DNA of 64,000 bases from Archivesica marissinica (Eukaryota > Mollusca > Bivalvia > Venerida > Vesicomyidae): positions 9,697,536-9,761,535 of the forward strand of contig CM026393.1 of assembly GCA_014843695.1 (NCBI GenBank), read 5' to 3'. Within the stretch, counting starts at the first letter, position 1. Each line of letters begins with the position of its first letter. Below, one piece after another: positions 47,801-60,600 of the stretch. The translations under genes were made by a program, and so were the position numbers. A model generated the notes under the pieces. It worked only from the letters and a program-made list of their open reading frames with translations, was not told the origin of the DNA and made no database searches.

Positions 47801-50800
47801 TAACACAGGCTACACTGTATATCTGACCACTAACACAGGCTACACTGTATATCTGACCACTAACACAGGTTATACTGTATATCTGACCACTAACACAGGT
47901 TATACTGTATATCTGGCCACTAACACAGGTTAGACTGTATATCTGACCACTAACACAGGCTACACTGTATATCTGACCACTAACACAGGTTACACTCTAT
48001 ATCTGACCACTAACACATGTTATACTGTATATCTGACCACTAACACAGGTTACACTGTATATCTGACCACTAGCACAGGTTATACTGTATATCTGACTAC
48101 TAACACAGGTTTGTATATCTGACCACTAACACAGGTTACACTGTATATCTGACCACTAGCACAGGTTTGTATATCTGACCACTAACACAGGTTTGTATAT
48201 CTGACCACTAACACAGGTTACACTGTATATCTGACCACTAGCACAGGTTTGTATATCTGACCACTAACACAGGTTTGTATATCTGACCACTAACACAGGT
48301 TACACTGTATATCTGACCACTAACACAGGTTATACTGTATATCTGACCACTAACACATGTTACACTGTATATCTGACCACCAACACAGGTTATACTGTAT
48401 ATCTGACCACTAACACAGGCTACACTGTATATCTGACCACTAACACGGGTTATACTGTATATCTGACCACTAACACGGGTTATACTGTATATCTGACCAC
48501 TAACACAGGTTACACTGTATATCTGACCACTAACACAGGTTTCACTGTAGAGGTGACCACTAACACGGGTTTGTATATCTGACCACTAACACAGGTTACA
48601 CTGTATATCTGACCACTAACACAGGTTATACACTAACACAGGCTACACTGTATATCTGACCACTAACACAGGTTACACTGTATATCTGACCACTAACACA
48701 GGTTTCACTGTAGAGGTGACCACTAACACGGGTTTGTATATCTGACCACTAACACAGGTTACACTGTATATCTGACCACTAATACAGGTTAGACTGTATA
48801 TCTGACCACTAACACAGGCTACACTGTATATCTGACCACTAACACAGGCTACACTGTATATCTGACCATTAACACAGGTTATACTGTATATCTGACCACT
48901 AACACAGGTTATACTGTATATCTGGCCACTAACACAGGTTAGACTGTATATCTGACCACTAACACAGGCTACACTGTATATCTGACCACTAACACAGGTT
49001 ACACTGTATATCTGACCACTAACACAGGTTATACTGTATATCTGACCACTAACACAGGTTTCACTGTAGAGGTGACCACTAACACAGGTTATACTGTATA
49101 TCTGACCACTAACACAGGTTAGACTGTATATCTGACCACTAACACGGGTTAGACTGTATATCTGACCATTAACACAGGTTATACTGTATATCTGACCACT
49201 AACACAGGCTACACTGTATATCTGACCACTAACACATGTTACACTCTATATCTGACCACTAACACAGGTTACACTGTATATCTGACCACTAGCACAGGTT
49301 ATACTGTATATCTGACCACTAACACAGGTTTGTATAGCTGACCACTAACACAGGCTACACTGTATATCTGACCACTAACACAGGCTACACTGTATATCTG
49401 ACCACTAACACAGGTTTCACTGTAGAGGTGACCACTAACACAGGTTACACTGTAGAGGTGACCACTAACACAGGTTATACTGTATATCTGACCACTAACA
49501 CAGGTTAGACTGTATATCTGACCACTAACACAGGTTATACTGTATATCTGACCACTAACACAGGTTATACTGTATATCTGACCACTAACACAGGTTATAC
49601 TGTATATCTGACCACTAACACAGGTTATACTGTATATCTGATCACTAACACAGGTTTCACTGTAGAGGTGACCATTAACACAGGTTATACTGTATATCTG
49701 ACCACTAACACAGGTTACACTGTAGAGGTTACCACTAACACAGGTTATACTGTATATCTGACCACTAACACGGGTTACACTGTATATCTGACCACTAACA
49801 CAGGTTATACTATATATCTGACCACTAACACAGGTTATACTGTATATCTGACCACTAACACATGTTACACTGTATATCTGACCACTAACACAGGTTACAC
49901 TTTATATCTGACCACTAACACAGGTTACACTGTATATCTGACCACTAACACAGGTTACACTGTATATCTGACCACTAACACAGGTATTACTGTATATCTG
50001 ACCACTAACACAGGCTACACTGTATATCTGACCACTAACACAAGTAAACTGTATATCTGACCACTAACACAGGTTATACTGTATATCTGACCACTAACAC
50101 AGGTTTGTATATCTGACCACTAACACAGGTTACACTGTATATCTGACCACTAACACAGGTTTGTATATCTGACCACTAACACAGGTTACACTGTATATCT
50201 GACCACTAACACAGGTTATACTGTATATCTGACCACTAACACAGGTTAGACTGTATATCTGACCACTAACACAGGTTATACTGTATATCTGACCACTAAC
50301 ACAGGTTATACTGTATATCTGACCACTAACACAGGTTTGTATATCTGACCACTAACACAGGTTAGACTGTATATCTGACCACTAACACAGGTTAGACTGT
50401 ATATCTGACCACTAACACAGGTTATACTGTATATCTGACCACTAACACAGGCTACACTCTATATCTGACCACTAACACAGGTTAGACTGTATATCTGACC
50501 ACTAACACAGGTTACACTGTATATCTGACCACTAACACAGGTTATACTGTATATCTGACCACTAACACAGGTTAGACTGTATGTCTGACCACTAACACAG
50601 GTTTCACTGTATATCTGACCACTAACACAGGTTATACTGTATATCTGACCACTAACACAGGCTACACTGTATATCTGACCACTAACACAGGTTACACTCT
50701 ATATCTGACCACTAACACATGTTATACTGTATATCTGACCACTAACACAGGTTACACTGTATATCTGACCACTAGCACAGGTTATACTGTATATCTGACC

Positions 50801-53370
50801 ACTAACACAGGTTTGTATATCTGACCACTAACACAGGTTACACTGTATATCTGACCACTAGCACAGGTTTGTATATCTGACCACTAACACAGGTTTGTAT
50901 ATCTGACCACTAACACAGGTTACACTGTATATCTGACCACTAGCACAGGTTTGTATATCTGACCACTAACACAGGTTTGTATATCTGACCACTAACACAG
51001 GTTACACTGTATATCTGACCACTAGCACAGGTTTGTATATCTGACCACTAACACAGGTTTGTATATCTGACCACTAACACAGGTTACACTGTATATCTGA
51101 CCACTAGCACAGGTTTGTATATCTGACCACTAACACAGGTTTGTATATCTGACCACTAACACAGGTTACACTGTATATCTGACCACTAGCACAGGTTTGT
51201 ATATCTGACCACTAACACAGGTTTGTATATCTGACCACTAACACAGGTTACACTGTATATCTGACCACTAGCACAGGTTTGTATATCTGACCACTAACAC
51301 AGGTTTGTATATCTGACCACTAACACGGGTTATACTGTATATCTGACCACTAACACAGGTTATACTGTATATCTGACCACTAACACAGGTTTGTATATCT
51401 GACCACTAACACAGGTTAGACTGTATATCTGACCACTAACACAGGTTATACTGTATATCTGACCACTAATACAGGTTATACTGTATATCTGACCACTAAC
51501 ACAGGCTACACTCTATATCTGACCACTAACACAGGTTACACTGTATATCTGACCACTAACACAGGTTATACTGTATATCTGACCACTAACACAGGTTATA
51601 CTGTATATCTGACCACTAACACAGGTTATACTGTATATCTGACCACTAACACAGGTTATACTGTATATCTGACCACTAACACAGGTTAGACTGTATGTCT
51701 GACCACTAACACAGGTTACACTGTATATCTGACCACTAACACAGGCTACACTGTATATCTGACCACTAACACAGGCTACACTGTATATCTGACCACTAAC
51801 ACAGGTTACACTGTATATCTGACCACTAACACAGGTTACACTGTATATCTGACCACTAACACAGGTTACACTGTATATCTGACCACTAACACAGGTTACA
51901 CTGTATATCTGACCACTAACACAGGTTACACTGTATATCTGACCACTAACACAGGTTACACTGTATATCTGACCACTAACACAGGTTACTGTATATCTGA
52001 CCACTAACACAGGTTACACTGTATATCTGACCACTAACACAGGTTACACTGTATATCTGACCACTAACACAGGTTACACTGTATATCTGACCACTAACAC
52101 AGGTTACACTGTATATCTGACCACTAACACAGGTTACACTGTATATCTGACCACTAACACAGGTTAACTGTATTTGACCACTAACACAGGTTACACTGTA
52201 TATCTGACCACTAACACAGGTTACACTGTATATCTGACCACTAACACAGGTTACACTGTATATCTGACCACTAACACAGGTTACACTGTATATCTGACCA
52301 CTAACACAGGTTACACTGTATATCTGACCACTAACACAGGTTACACTGTATATCTGACCACTAACACAGGTTACACTGTATGTCTGACCACTAACACAGG
52401 TTACACTGTATGTCTGACCACTAACACAGGTTACACTGTATGTCTGACCACTAACACAGGTTACACTGTATGTCTGACCACTAACACAGGTTACACTGTA
52501 TGTCTGACCACTAACACAGGTTACACTGTATGTCTGACCACTAACACAGGTTACACTGTATGTCTGACCACTAACACAGGTTACACTGTATATCTGACCA
52601 CTAACACAGGTTACACTGTATATCTGACCACTAACACAGGTTACACTGTATGTCTGACCACTAACACAGGTTACACTGTATGTCTGACCACTAACACAGG
52701 TTACACTGTATGTCTGACCACTAACACAGGTTACACTGTATGTCTGACCACTAACACAGGTTACACTGTATATCTGACCACTAACACAGGTTACACTGTA
52801 TATCTGACCACTAACACAGGTTACACTGTATATCTGACCACTAACACAGGTTACACTGTATATCTGACCACTAACACAGGTTACACTGTATGTCTGACCA
52901 CTAACACAGGTTACACTGTATGTCTGACCACTAACACAGGTTACACTGTATATCTGACCACTAACACAGGTTACACTGTATGTCTGACCACTAACACAGG
53001 TTACACTGTATGTCTGACCACTAACACAGGTTACACTGTATATCTGACCACTAACACAGGTTACACTGTATGTCTGACCACTAACACAGGTTACACTGTA
53101 TGTCTGACCACTAACACAGGTTACACTGTATATCTGACCACTAACACAGGTTACACTGTATGTCTGACCACTAACACAGGTTACACTGTATGTCTGACCA
53201 CTAACACAGGTTACACTGTATATCTGACCACTAACACAGGTTACACTGTATGTCTGACCACTAACACAGGTTACACTGTATGTCTGACCACTAACACAGG
53301 TTACACTGTATATCTGACCACTAACACAGGTTACACTGTATGTCTGACCACTAACACAGGTTAAACTGTA
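44824..53370. repeat. 30-bp satellite, about 285 units, multilevel higher-order structure
   Basis: The unit is TGACCACTAACACAGGTTAC plus ACTGTATATC; 26-bp short units (GGTTTGTATATC) also occur. A GTAGAGGTGACC marker recurs at 45444, 46453, 47538, 48547 and again at 45607, 46616, 47701, 48710: spacings 1009, 1085, 1009. An 82-bp trimer dominates 50850-51310, and a 90-bp trimer (TATATC, TATGTC, TATGTC) 52950-53370. ORFs up to 485 codons are read-through. Confidence 0.97.
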
Positions 53371-54142
53371 TCTCTCATCAAGTTTAGTATTTGCACATCT
53401 CATATATTCAGTCACTTTGTTTGTTACAATCATGTATTTGGGGGAGGGCCGTAACTAATGTTGTTAAAACTTGTGGCCCAACCCATTTGCTTCAACATGT
53501 ATTGACAATTATTGTGCACAACAATGCCATAAATGGTATATACTATGCATACTTATACAAGTGTGTTCATTTGTTTTGTTATTCATTGTTGTTCATTATC
53601 TTGGGTGGCATGGGGTAGTAGCGGGTGGGTTTGGGGAATGAAGTCTCAAGTTATTTTTATTTTTTTTTTCATTTTTTTTTTTTTTAAATCATTATCTTGT
53701 AATTATTTTCAATAAAAAACCGTCATTTAGTTTAATCAAACATTATTCTGACGTTCGGGACGGGCCGTTTAACTAATGTTGGAAAAACTTGTGGTCCAAC
53801 CCTTTTGTTTTATCATGCTTTGTACTTGTTATTACTTAATGTTGTATTATGTATTGCTGCTACTGTACATGTATTGCTGCTATGTACGTACATGTATTGC
53901 TGCTACTGTACATGTATTGCTGCTACTGTACATCTATGATAAATTCAATAAAATATGATTAAACTGAAAAAAAATTGTTTTTTCTGTACATTGTATATAT
54001 AGAATGAATGCAATAAACTATGATTGCGCTTAATCCATTTGTATTACCAATTTACACGTATCAACGTTCTATGTATATATATATCTATCTTTGTAATATA
54101 CATATTTACATGTTTAAAGTGATAATTATAAAACGTTATTAC
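53371..54142. other. non-coding spacer with an internal direct duplication
   Basis: GGGCCGTAACTAATGTTG...ACTTGTGGCCCAACCC (53446-53485) recurs as GGGCCGTTTAACTAATGTTG...CTTGTGGTCCAACCC (53763-53802). T-rich tracts lie at 53650-53690, and TACATGTATTGCTGC is repeated at 53867-53930. No gene. Confidence 0.45.
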
Positions 54143-54296
54143 GGGGGTTGCCAGATCGGGCAGGTGGGTTTTCCCCGAGTACTCCGGTTTCCTCCAACAC
54201 GAATTATCACATATACACTTTCATCCGCGCCAACGAGAATGATTAATCTAAGTTGTTAAAACTTGCTTCGCAATCGTTGTAAAATAAATAAAATTT
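54143..54296 (+). mobile_element. SINE family B, 3' part
   Basis: GTTGCCAGATCGGGCAGGTG, TTTTCCCCGAGTACTCCGGT and the tail AAAACTTGCTTCGCAATCG followed by AAATAAATAAA. It matches the reverse strand at 12145-12290 (body and tail) and 23140-23190 (tail). The tRNA head is missing. Confidence 0.75.
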
Positions 54297-54439
54297 TAAA
54301 AAAACGTTATTAAACTTATTCAATGATATAATATTATAAATATTCAAATACAGATATGCCTATCCTAAATTGAACAAGGGCTTTCATGACATGCTGGCAT
54401 GCGAACTTCATGCTAATAATATATATTTAATATTCAAAC
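54297..54439. other. unique AT-rich spacer
   Basis: Nothing recognised. Confidence 0.4.
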
Positions 54440-54689
54440 TTAAAGCGACATTACATCGCAAAAAGCAAATAAAATGCATTTTTCACGTATAAATGCGTTG
54501 CTACTACAAATTCTTCCGAATACATTCGAACACTAACATTGAATCAATAAACAGTGTTATTACTTATTACTGTATTTGTAGTTCAAATACTCAGTATTTG
54601 AGACAAACATTTGGGGGGAAATTATACCATATAATAGGAAAATACATTCTGTAGAAATGTGTGTGTTCACTAATGTAGTGTCGCTTTAA
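54440..54689. mobile_element. MITE, TTAA target duplication (piggyBac-like)
   Basis: TTAA at 54440-54443 and 54686-54689 flank a 242-bp non-coding element whose ends AGCGACATTACAT and ATGTAGTGTCGCT are inverted repeats with one mismatch. TTAA duplications are characteristic of piggyBac transposition. A partial copy is at 3150-3263. Confidence 0.85.
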
Positions 54690-55128
54690 CCTAAGGACAC
54701 AGAAAATAAGTACACATGAATAATTTATATACGAGAGACTACCGTAGAGTCGTCAAACATTTGAAGATATTATGAAGGTTTCCCGATGTAAATGTTTCTC
54801 ACCTGTGGATGCCTGACCCCGTCGTGTACTCCGCATGACATACACGTTTTTAACTTGAGGCCAAATGGGTAACTTTACCTTTCACAGTTGTACGTTCCGT
54901 GAAAGAAATTAATTTTAAAGCGACACTTGGAGCGGTTTTCTGCACTGCTGGCCAATGATACGATGAACGCACAGCAACTATAGCATGTTACATTGAGGGT
55001 ACTCTAGTTTGCAGGTATTACAAGCTGGAATTTACTTGAGACATCTGCATATTCAGTCGACATTAGGTCACAGAAAAGTCACAATAGGTATTATATAGCC
55101 TTGAAATTATAGGTAGTGAAATGCATCA
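54690..55128. other. unique spacer
   Basis: An isolated TTAAAGCGACACTTGG at 54914-54929 resembles a MITE end without a partner. No gene. Confidence 0.4.
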
Positions 55129-55198
55129 GCCTCGTTGGTATTGTGGTAATATAGAATGCTTGTGGCGTGGACGGTACAGGGTTCGAGCCTCATTGAAG
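55129..55198 (+). repeat. tRNA-His-like sequence (degenerate) heading the B-box array
   Basis: GCCTCGTTGGTATTGTGGTA gives an A-box-like region; GCTTGTGGCGT has a His-type GTG anticodon loop; GGGTTCGAGCCT is a B box. Acceptor and T-stem pairing are incomplete, so it is likely a pseudo-tRNA or SINE head. The next units repeat its T-arm. Confidence 0.6.
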
Positions 55199-56523
55199 GT
55201 ACAGGGTTCGAGCCTCATTGAAGGTACAGGGTTCGAGCCTCAATGAAGATACAGGGTTCGAGCCTCAATGAAGGTACATGGTTCGAGCCTCATTGAAGGT
55301 ACATGGTTCGAGCCTCAATGAAGGTACAGGGTTTGAGCCTCATTGAAGGTACAGGGTTCGAGCCTCAATGAAGATACAGGGTTCGAGCCTCAATGAAGGT
55401 ACATGGTTCGAGCCTCATTGAAGGTACATGGTTCGAGCCTCAATGAAGGTACAGGGTTTGAGCCTCATTGAAGGTACAGGGTTCGAGCCTCAATGCAGGT
55501 ACAGGGTTCGAGCCTCAATGAGGTACAGGGTTCGAGCATCATTGAAGGTACAGGGTTCGAGCCTCAATGAAGGTACATGGTTCGATCCTCATTGAAGGTA
55601 CAGGGTTCGAGCCTCAATGCAGGTACAGGGTTCGAGCCTCAATGAAGGTACAGGGTTCGAGCCTCATTGAAGGTACAGGGTTCGAGCCTCAATGCAGGTA
55701 CAGGGTTCGAGCCTCAATGAAGGTACAGGGTTCGAGCATCATTGAAGGTACAGGGTTCGAGCCTCAATGAAGGTACAGGGTTCGAGCCTCAATGAAGGTA
55801 CATGGTTCGAGCCTCAATGAAGGTACAGTGTTCGAGCCTCAATGAAGGTACAGGGTTCGAGCCTCAATGAAGGTATAGGGTTCGAGCCTCATTGAAGGTA
55901 CAGGGTTCGAGCCTCATTGAAGGTACAGGGTTAGAGCCTTATTGAAGGTACAGGGTTCGAGCCTCAATGAAGGTACAGGGTTTGAGCCTCAATGAAGGTA
56001 CAGGGTTCGAGCCTCATTGAAGGTACAGGGTTCGAGCCTCATTGAAGGTACAGGTTCGAGCCTCATTGACGGTACTGGGTTCGAGCCTCAATGAAGGTAC
56101 AAGGTTCGAGCCTCATTGAAGGTACAGGGTTCGAGCCTCATTGAAGGTACAGGGTTCGAGCCTCAATGAGGTACAGGGTTCGAGCCTCATTGAAGGTACA
56201 GGGTTCGAGCCTCATTGACGGTACTGGGTTCGAGCCTCAATGAAGGTACAGGGTTCGAGCCTCAATGAAGGTACAGGGTTCGAGCCTCATTGAAGGTACA
56301 GGGTTCGAGCCTCATTGACGGTACTGGGTTCGAGCCTCAATGAAGGTACAAGGTTCGAGCCTCAATGAAGGTACATGGTTCGAGCCTCATTGAAGGTACA
56401 GGGTTCGAGGCTCAATGAAGGTACATGGTTCGAGCCTCATTGAAGGTACAGGGTTCGAGCCTCAATGAAGGTAGAGGGTTCGAGCCTCATTGAAGGTACA
56501 GGGTTCGAGCCTCAATGAAGGTA
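55173..56523 (+). repeat. 25-bp tandem array of tRNA T-arm/B-box sequence, about 54 units
   Basis: The unit is GGTACAGGGTTCGAGCCTCA plus ATGAA. GGTTCGAGCCT closely matches the Pol III B-box consensus (GGTTCGANNCC). Units vary at ATTGAA/ATGCA and GGTTTGAG. No unit contains TTTT. Confidence 0.95.
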
Positions 56524-56850
56524 TATTTATTTGTCTTTTTTAATATTTAAAATTTATATAAATATGCAATAAACTTCATGAAATTATTACGGCTGATGAG
56601 TGCGGCAGCTCAACGGATACTGCCAGTGAAGACGGAATGGAGATTTAAATTGTTCAACATTGAAATGAAATGAAATGTAATAGTATTACATGTATAGACT
56701 GCATAAAATGAAATAAACAATAAAGTGAATAAATATAAAACACCAAGTTTGGAAAATATTTATTTATTAATAACTCAAATAAAAATATCATTTTAGATGA
56801 CAAAAATGTTTTGTACTTAATAAAATGAACAACTTCATTGTACAATATTT
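56524..56850. other. AT-rich spacer
   Basis: No gene recognised apart from the T6 tract noted separately. TGAAATGAAATGAAATG repeats near 56660. Confidence 0.4.
56536..56541 (+). terminator. possible Pol III terminator (T6) after the B-box array
   Basis: TTTTTT occurs 13 bp past the last array unit and is the first run of four or more T after the tRNA-like head on this strand. It would end a Pol III transcript started there. Transcription itself is not shown by the sequence. Confidence 0.3.
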
Positions 56851-56925
56851 CGAACTCACACGGAACTGTGGTATTGTAACACAGTGCGAAGTACTGGCCC
56901 CTTAGACCGCTCGGCTATTACCACC
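56851..56925 (-). repeat. tRNA Leu/Ser-like SINE head
   Basis: On the minus strand TAGCCGAGCGGTCTAAGG is a type II tRNA A-box region and GTGAGTTCGAAAT is B-box-like. The T-stem does not close, so it is not a functional tRNA gene. Confidence 0.65.
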
Positions 56926-57195
56926 TTGAATTGTGAAATCAATTTTATTTAATTAAACTGCAAAACTCCATTGTAAATGAAGCGTGTAATTATGATAATG
57001 TCTCAAGTAAATTTACGCTTGCAATGCCCACGACTTCTTGTTGATTCGACGCGTAGTTGATTTATCATGGCCTGATGACTACAAGTCTCCGTGGCGGTGT
57101 AGTCAACCTTCAATGAGTCGACACGAGTCCCTCTGAATAATATCCTGGTGGTAACAGTGGCTGGAACCCATTCCTTCAGCCCCCCCCCCACACTT

Positions 57196-57462
57196 TCAAC
57201 CAACACAACTGTATTGTATGCCCAAAGGTGGCAACACATGTTGATTGTATTCCTTAAATGATGTCGTATAGCACTGTGATGCTGCAAATTCATTGGCCTT
57301 GCACTGATGTTGTGTAATTTTATTTAAATATTTTAGTGCTTCAGTTATCGTTTCATTTCGCTTTCGCTGAAACAATGCTGCTTGACAATAGTCACTATAG
57401 TACCTGCTAACTATATTGCCGACGTCCTGGTATTCATTGCACCGCATCGCAAGAAACACCAT
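57196..57462 (-). CDS. hypothetical ORF, possible cysteine-containing exon
   Basis: Eighty-eight codons from ATG 57462, with a composition unlike the surrounding repeat ORFs: charged and polar residues, five cysteines, a RNET glycosylation-type site, and segments VSRYYSDYCQAALFQRKR and ALKYLNKITQHQCKANEF. I do not recognise the family. It stops just before a run of ten G (57180-57189 as C on plus), beyond which another frame stays open to 57003. A sequencing slip or an unseen splice site there could alter the end. Its AASQCYTTSFKE segment (57287-57251) is duplicated at 57686-57722 and begins the neighbouring array. It could be a real exon of a secreted protein or chance. Confidence 0.3.
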   Translation of the reverse strand: MVFLAMRCNEYQDVGNIVSRYYSDYCQAALFQRKRNETITEALKYLNKITQHQCKANEFAASQCYTTSFKEYNQHVLPPLGIQYSCVG

Positions 57463-57469
57463 TATTGTG

Positions 57470-57685
57470 TGACCATGGGTCTGCGGACTTGCATTGCATT
57501 GTGGTATTGTGTACCTCTACATTGTATACTATGCATTATATCTTATATGTTGTACTACTTGTACATGTACATATCATCCATTGCTTAATTACATGTACAT
57601 ATTTACTTTGATTTTTATGTATAACATTGTATATATATGTTCAATGTCTCTTCAATTGGAGGATAATAAACGGAATATCTATCTA
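57470..57685 (+). mobile_element. retroelement 3' end with (ATCT) tail
   Basis: AT-rich non-coding sequence ending GGAGGATAATAAACGGAATA and TCTATCTATC. This looks like a LINE 3' terminus with a short tetranucleotide tail. The 5' limit is not defined. Confidence 0.45.
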
Positions 57686-60600
57686 TCCTTAAATGATGTC
57701 GTATAGCACAGTGATGCAGCAACACACATGTACATGTACATGTATATAACACAGTGATGCAGCAACACACATGTACATGTATATTATATAACACAGTGAT
57801 GCAGCAACACACATGTACATGTATATAACACAGTGATGCAGCAACACACATGTACATGTATATTATATAACACGGTGATGCAGCAACACACATGTACATG
57901 TATATTATAAACACAGTGATGCAGCAACACACATGTACATGTATATAACACAGTGATGCAGCAACACACATGTACATGTATATTATATACACAGTGATGC
58001 AGCAACACACATGTACATGTATATAACACAGTGATGCAGCAACACACATGTACATGTATATTATATAACACAGTGATGCAGCAACACACATGTACATGTA
58101 TATTATATAACACAGTGATGCAGCAACACACATGTACATGTATATTATATAACACAGTGATGCAGCAACACACATGTACATGTATATTATATAACACAGT
58201 GATGCAGCAACACACATGTACATGTATATTATATAACACAGTGATGCAGCAACACACATGTACATGTATATAACACAGTGATGCAGCAACACACATGTAC
58301 ATGTATATTATATAACACAGTGATGCAGCAACACACATGTACATGTATATTAAATAACACAGTGATGCAGCAACACACATGTACATGTATATTATATAAC
58401 ACAGTGATGCAGCAACACACATGTACATGTATATTATATAACACAGTGATGCAGCAACACACATGTACATGTATATTATATAACACAGTGATGCAGCAAC
58501 ACACATGTACATGTATATTATATAACACAGTGATGCAGCAACACACATGTACATGTATATTATATAACACAGTGATGCAGCAACACACATGTACATGTAT
58601 ATTATATAACACAGTGATGCAGCAACACACATGTACATGTATATAACACAGTGATGCAGCAACACACATGTACATGTATATTATATAACACAGTGATGCA
58701 GCAACACACATGTACATGTATATTAAATAACACAGTGATGCAGCAACACACATGTACATGTATATTATATAACACAGTGATGCAGCAACACACATGTACA
58801 TGTATATTATATAACACAGTGATGCAGCAACACAAATGTACATGTATATTATATAACACAGTGATGCAGCAACACAAATGTACATGTATATAACACAGTG
58901 ATGCAGCAACACACATGTACATGTATATAACACAGTGATGCAGCAACACACATGTACATGTATATTATATAACACAGTGATGCAGCAACACACATGTACA
59001 TGTATATTATATAACACAGTGATACAGCAACACACATGTACATGTATATAACACAGTGATGCAGCAACACACATGTACATGTATATTATATAACACAGTG
59101 ATGCAGCAACACACATGTACATGTATATTATATAGCACAGTGATGCAGCAACACACATGTACATGTATATTATATAACACAGTGATGCAGCAACACACAT
59201 GTACATGTATATTATATATAACACAGTGATGCAGCAACACACATGTACATGTATATTATATAACACAGTGATGCAGCAACACACATGTACATATATATTA
59301 TATATAACACAGTGATGCAGCAACACACATGTACATGTATATAACACAGTGATGCAGCAACACACATGTACATGTATATAACACAGTGATGCAGCAACAC
59401 ACATGTACACGTATATTATATATACCACAGTGATGCAGCAACACACATGTACATGTATATTATATAACACAGTGATGCAGCAACACACATGTACATGTAT
59501 ATAACACAGTGATGCAGCAACACACATGTACATGTATATTATATAACACAGTGATGCAGCAACACACATGCACATGTATATTATAACACAGTGATGCAGC
59601 AACACACGTGTACATGTATATAACACAGTGATGCAGCAACACACATGTACATGTATATTATATAACACAGTGATGCAGCAACACACATGTACATGTATAT
59701 TATATAACACAGTGATGCAGCAACACACATGCACATGTATATTATATAACACAGTGATGCAGTAACACACATGTACATGTACATGTATATAACACAGTGA
59801 TGCAGCAACACACATGTACATGTATATTATATAACACAGTGATGCAGCAACACACATGCACATGTATATTATATAACACAGTGATGCAGCAACACACATG
59901 TACATGTATATAACACAGTGATGCAGCAACACACATGTACATGTATATTATATAACACAGTGATGCAGCAACACACATGTACATGTATATTATATATAAC
60001 ACAGTGATGCAGCAACACACATGTACATGTATATTATATAACACAGTGATGCAGCAACACACATGTACATGTATATTATATAGCACAGTGATGCAGCAAC
60101 ACACATGTACATGTATATTATATAACACAGTGATGCAGCAACACACATGTTCATGTATATAACACAGTGATGCAGCAACACACATGTACATGTATATTAT
60201 ATAACACAGTGATGCAGCAACACACATGTACACGTATATTATATATACCATAGTGATGCAGCAACACACATGTACATGTATATTATATAACACAGTGGTG
60301 CAGCAACACACATGTACATGTATATAACACAGTGATGCAGCAACACACATGCACATGTATATTATATAACACAGTGATGCAGCAACACACATGTACATGT
60401 ACATGTATATAACACAGTGATGCAGCAACATACATGTACATGTATATTATATAGCACAGTGATGCAGCAACACACATGTACATGTATATAACACAGTGAT
60501 GCAGCAACACACATGTACATGTATATTATATATAACACAGTGATGCAGCAACACACATGTACATGTATATTATATAGTGTGGTGTTGTTTTTTGGTGTGG

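Noticed and set aside
51976..53433. 485- and 396-codon ORFs in the 30-bp satellite
   Set aside because: A period divisible by three opens both strands; the peptides are ten-residue repeats.
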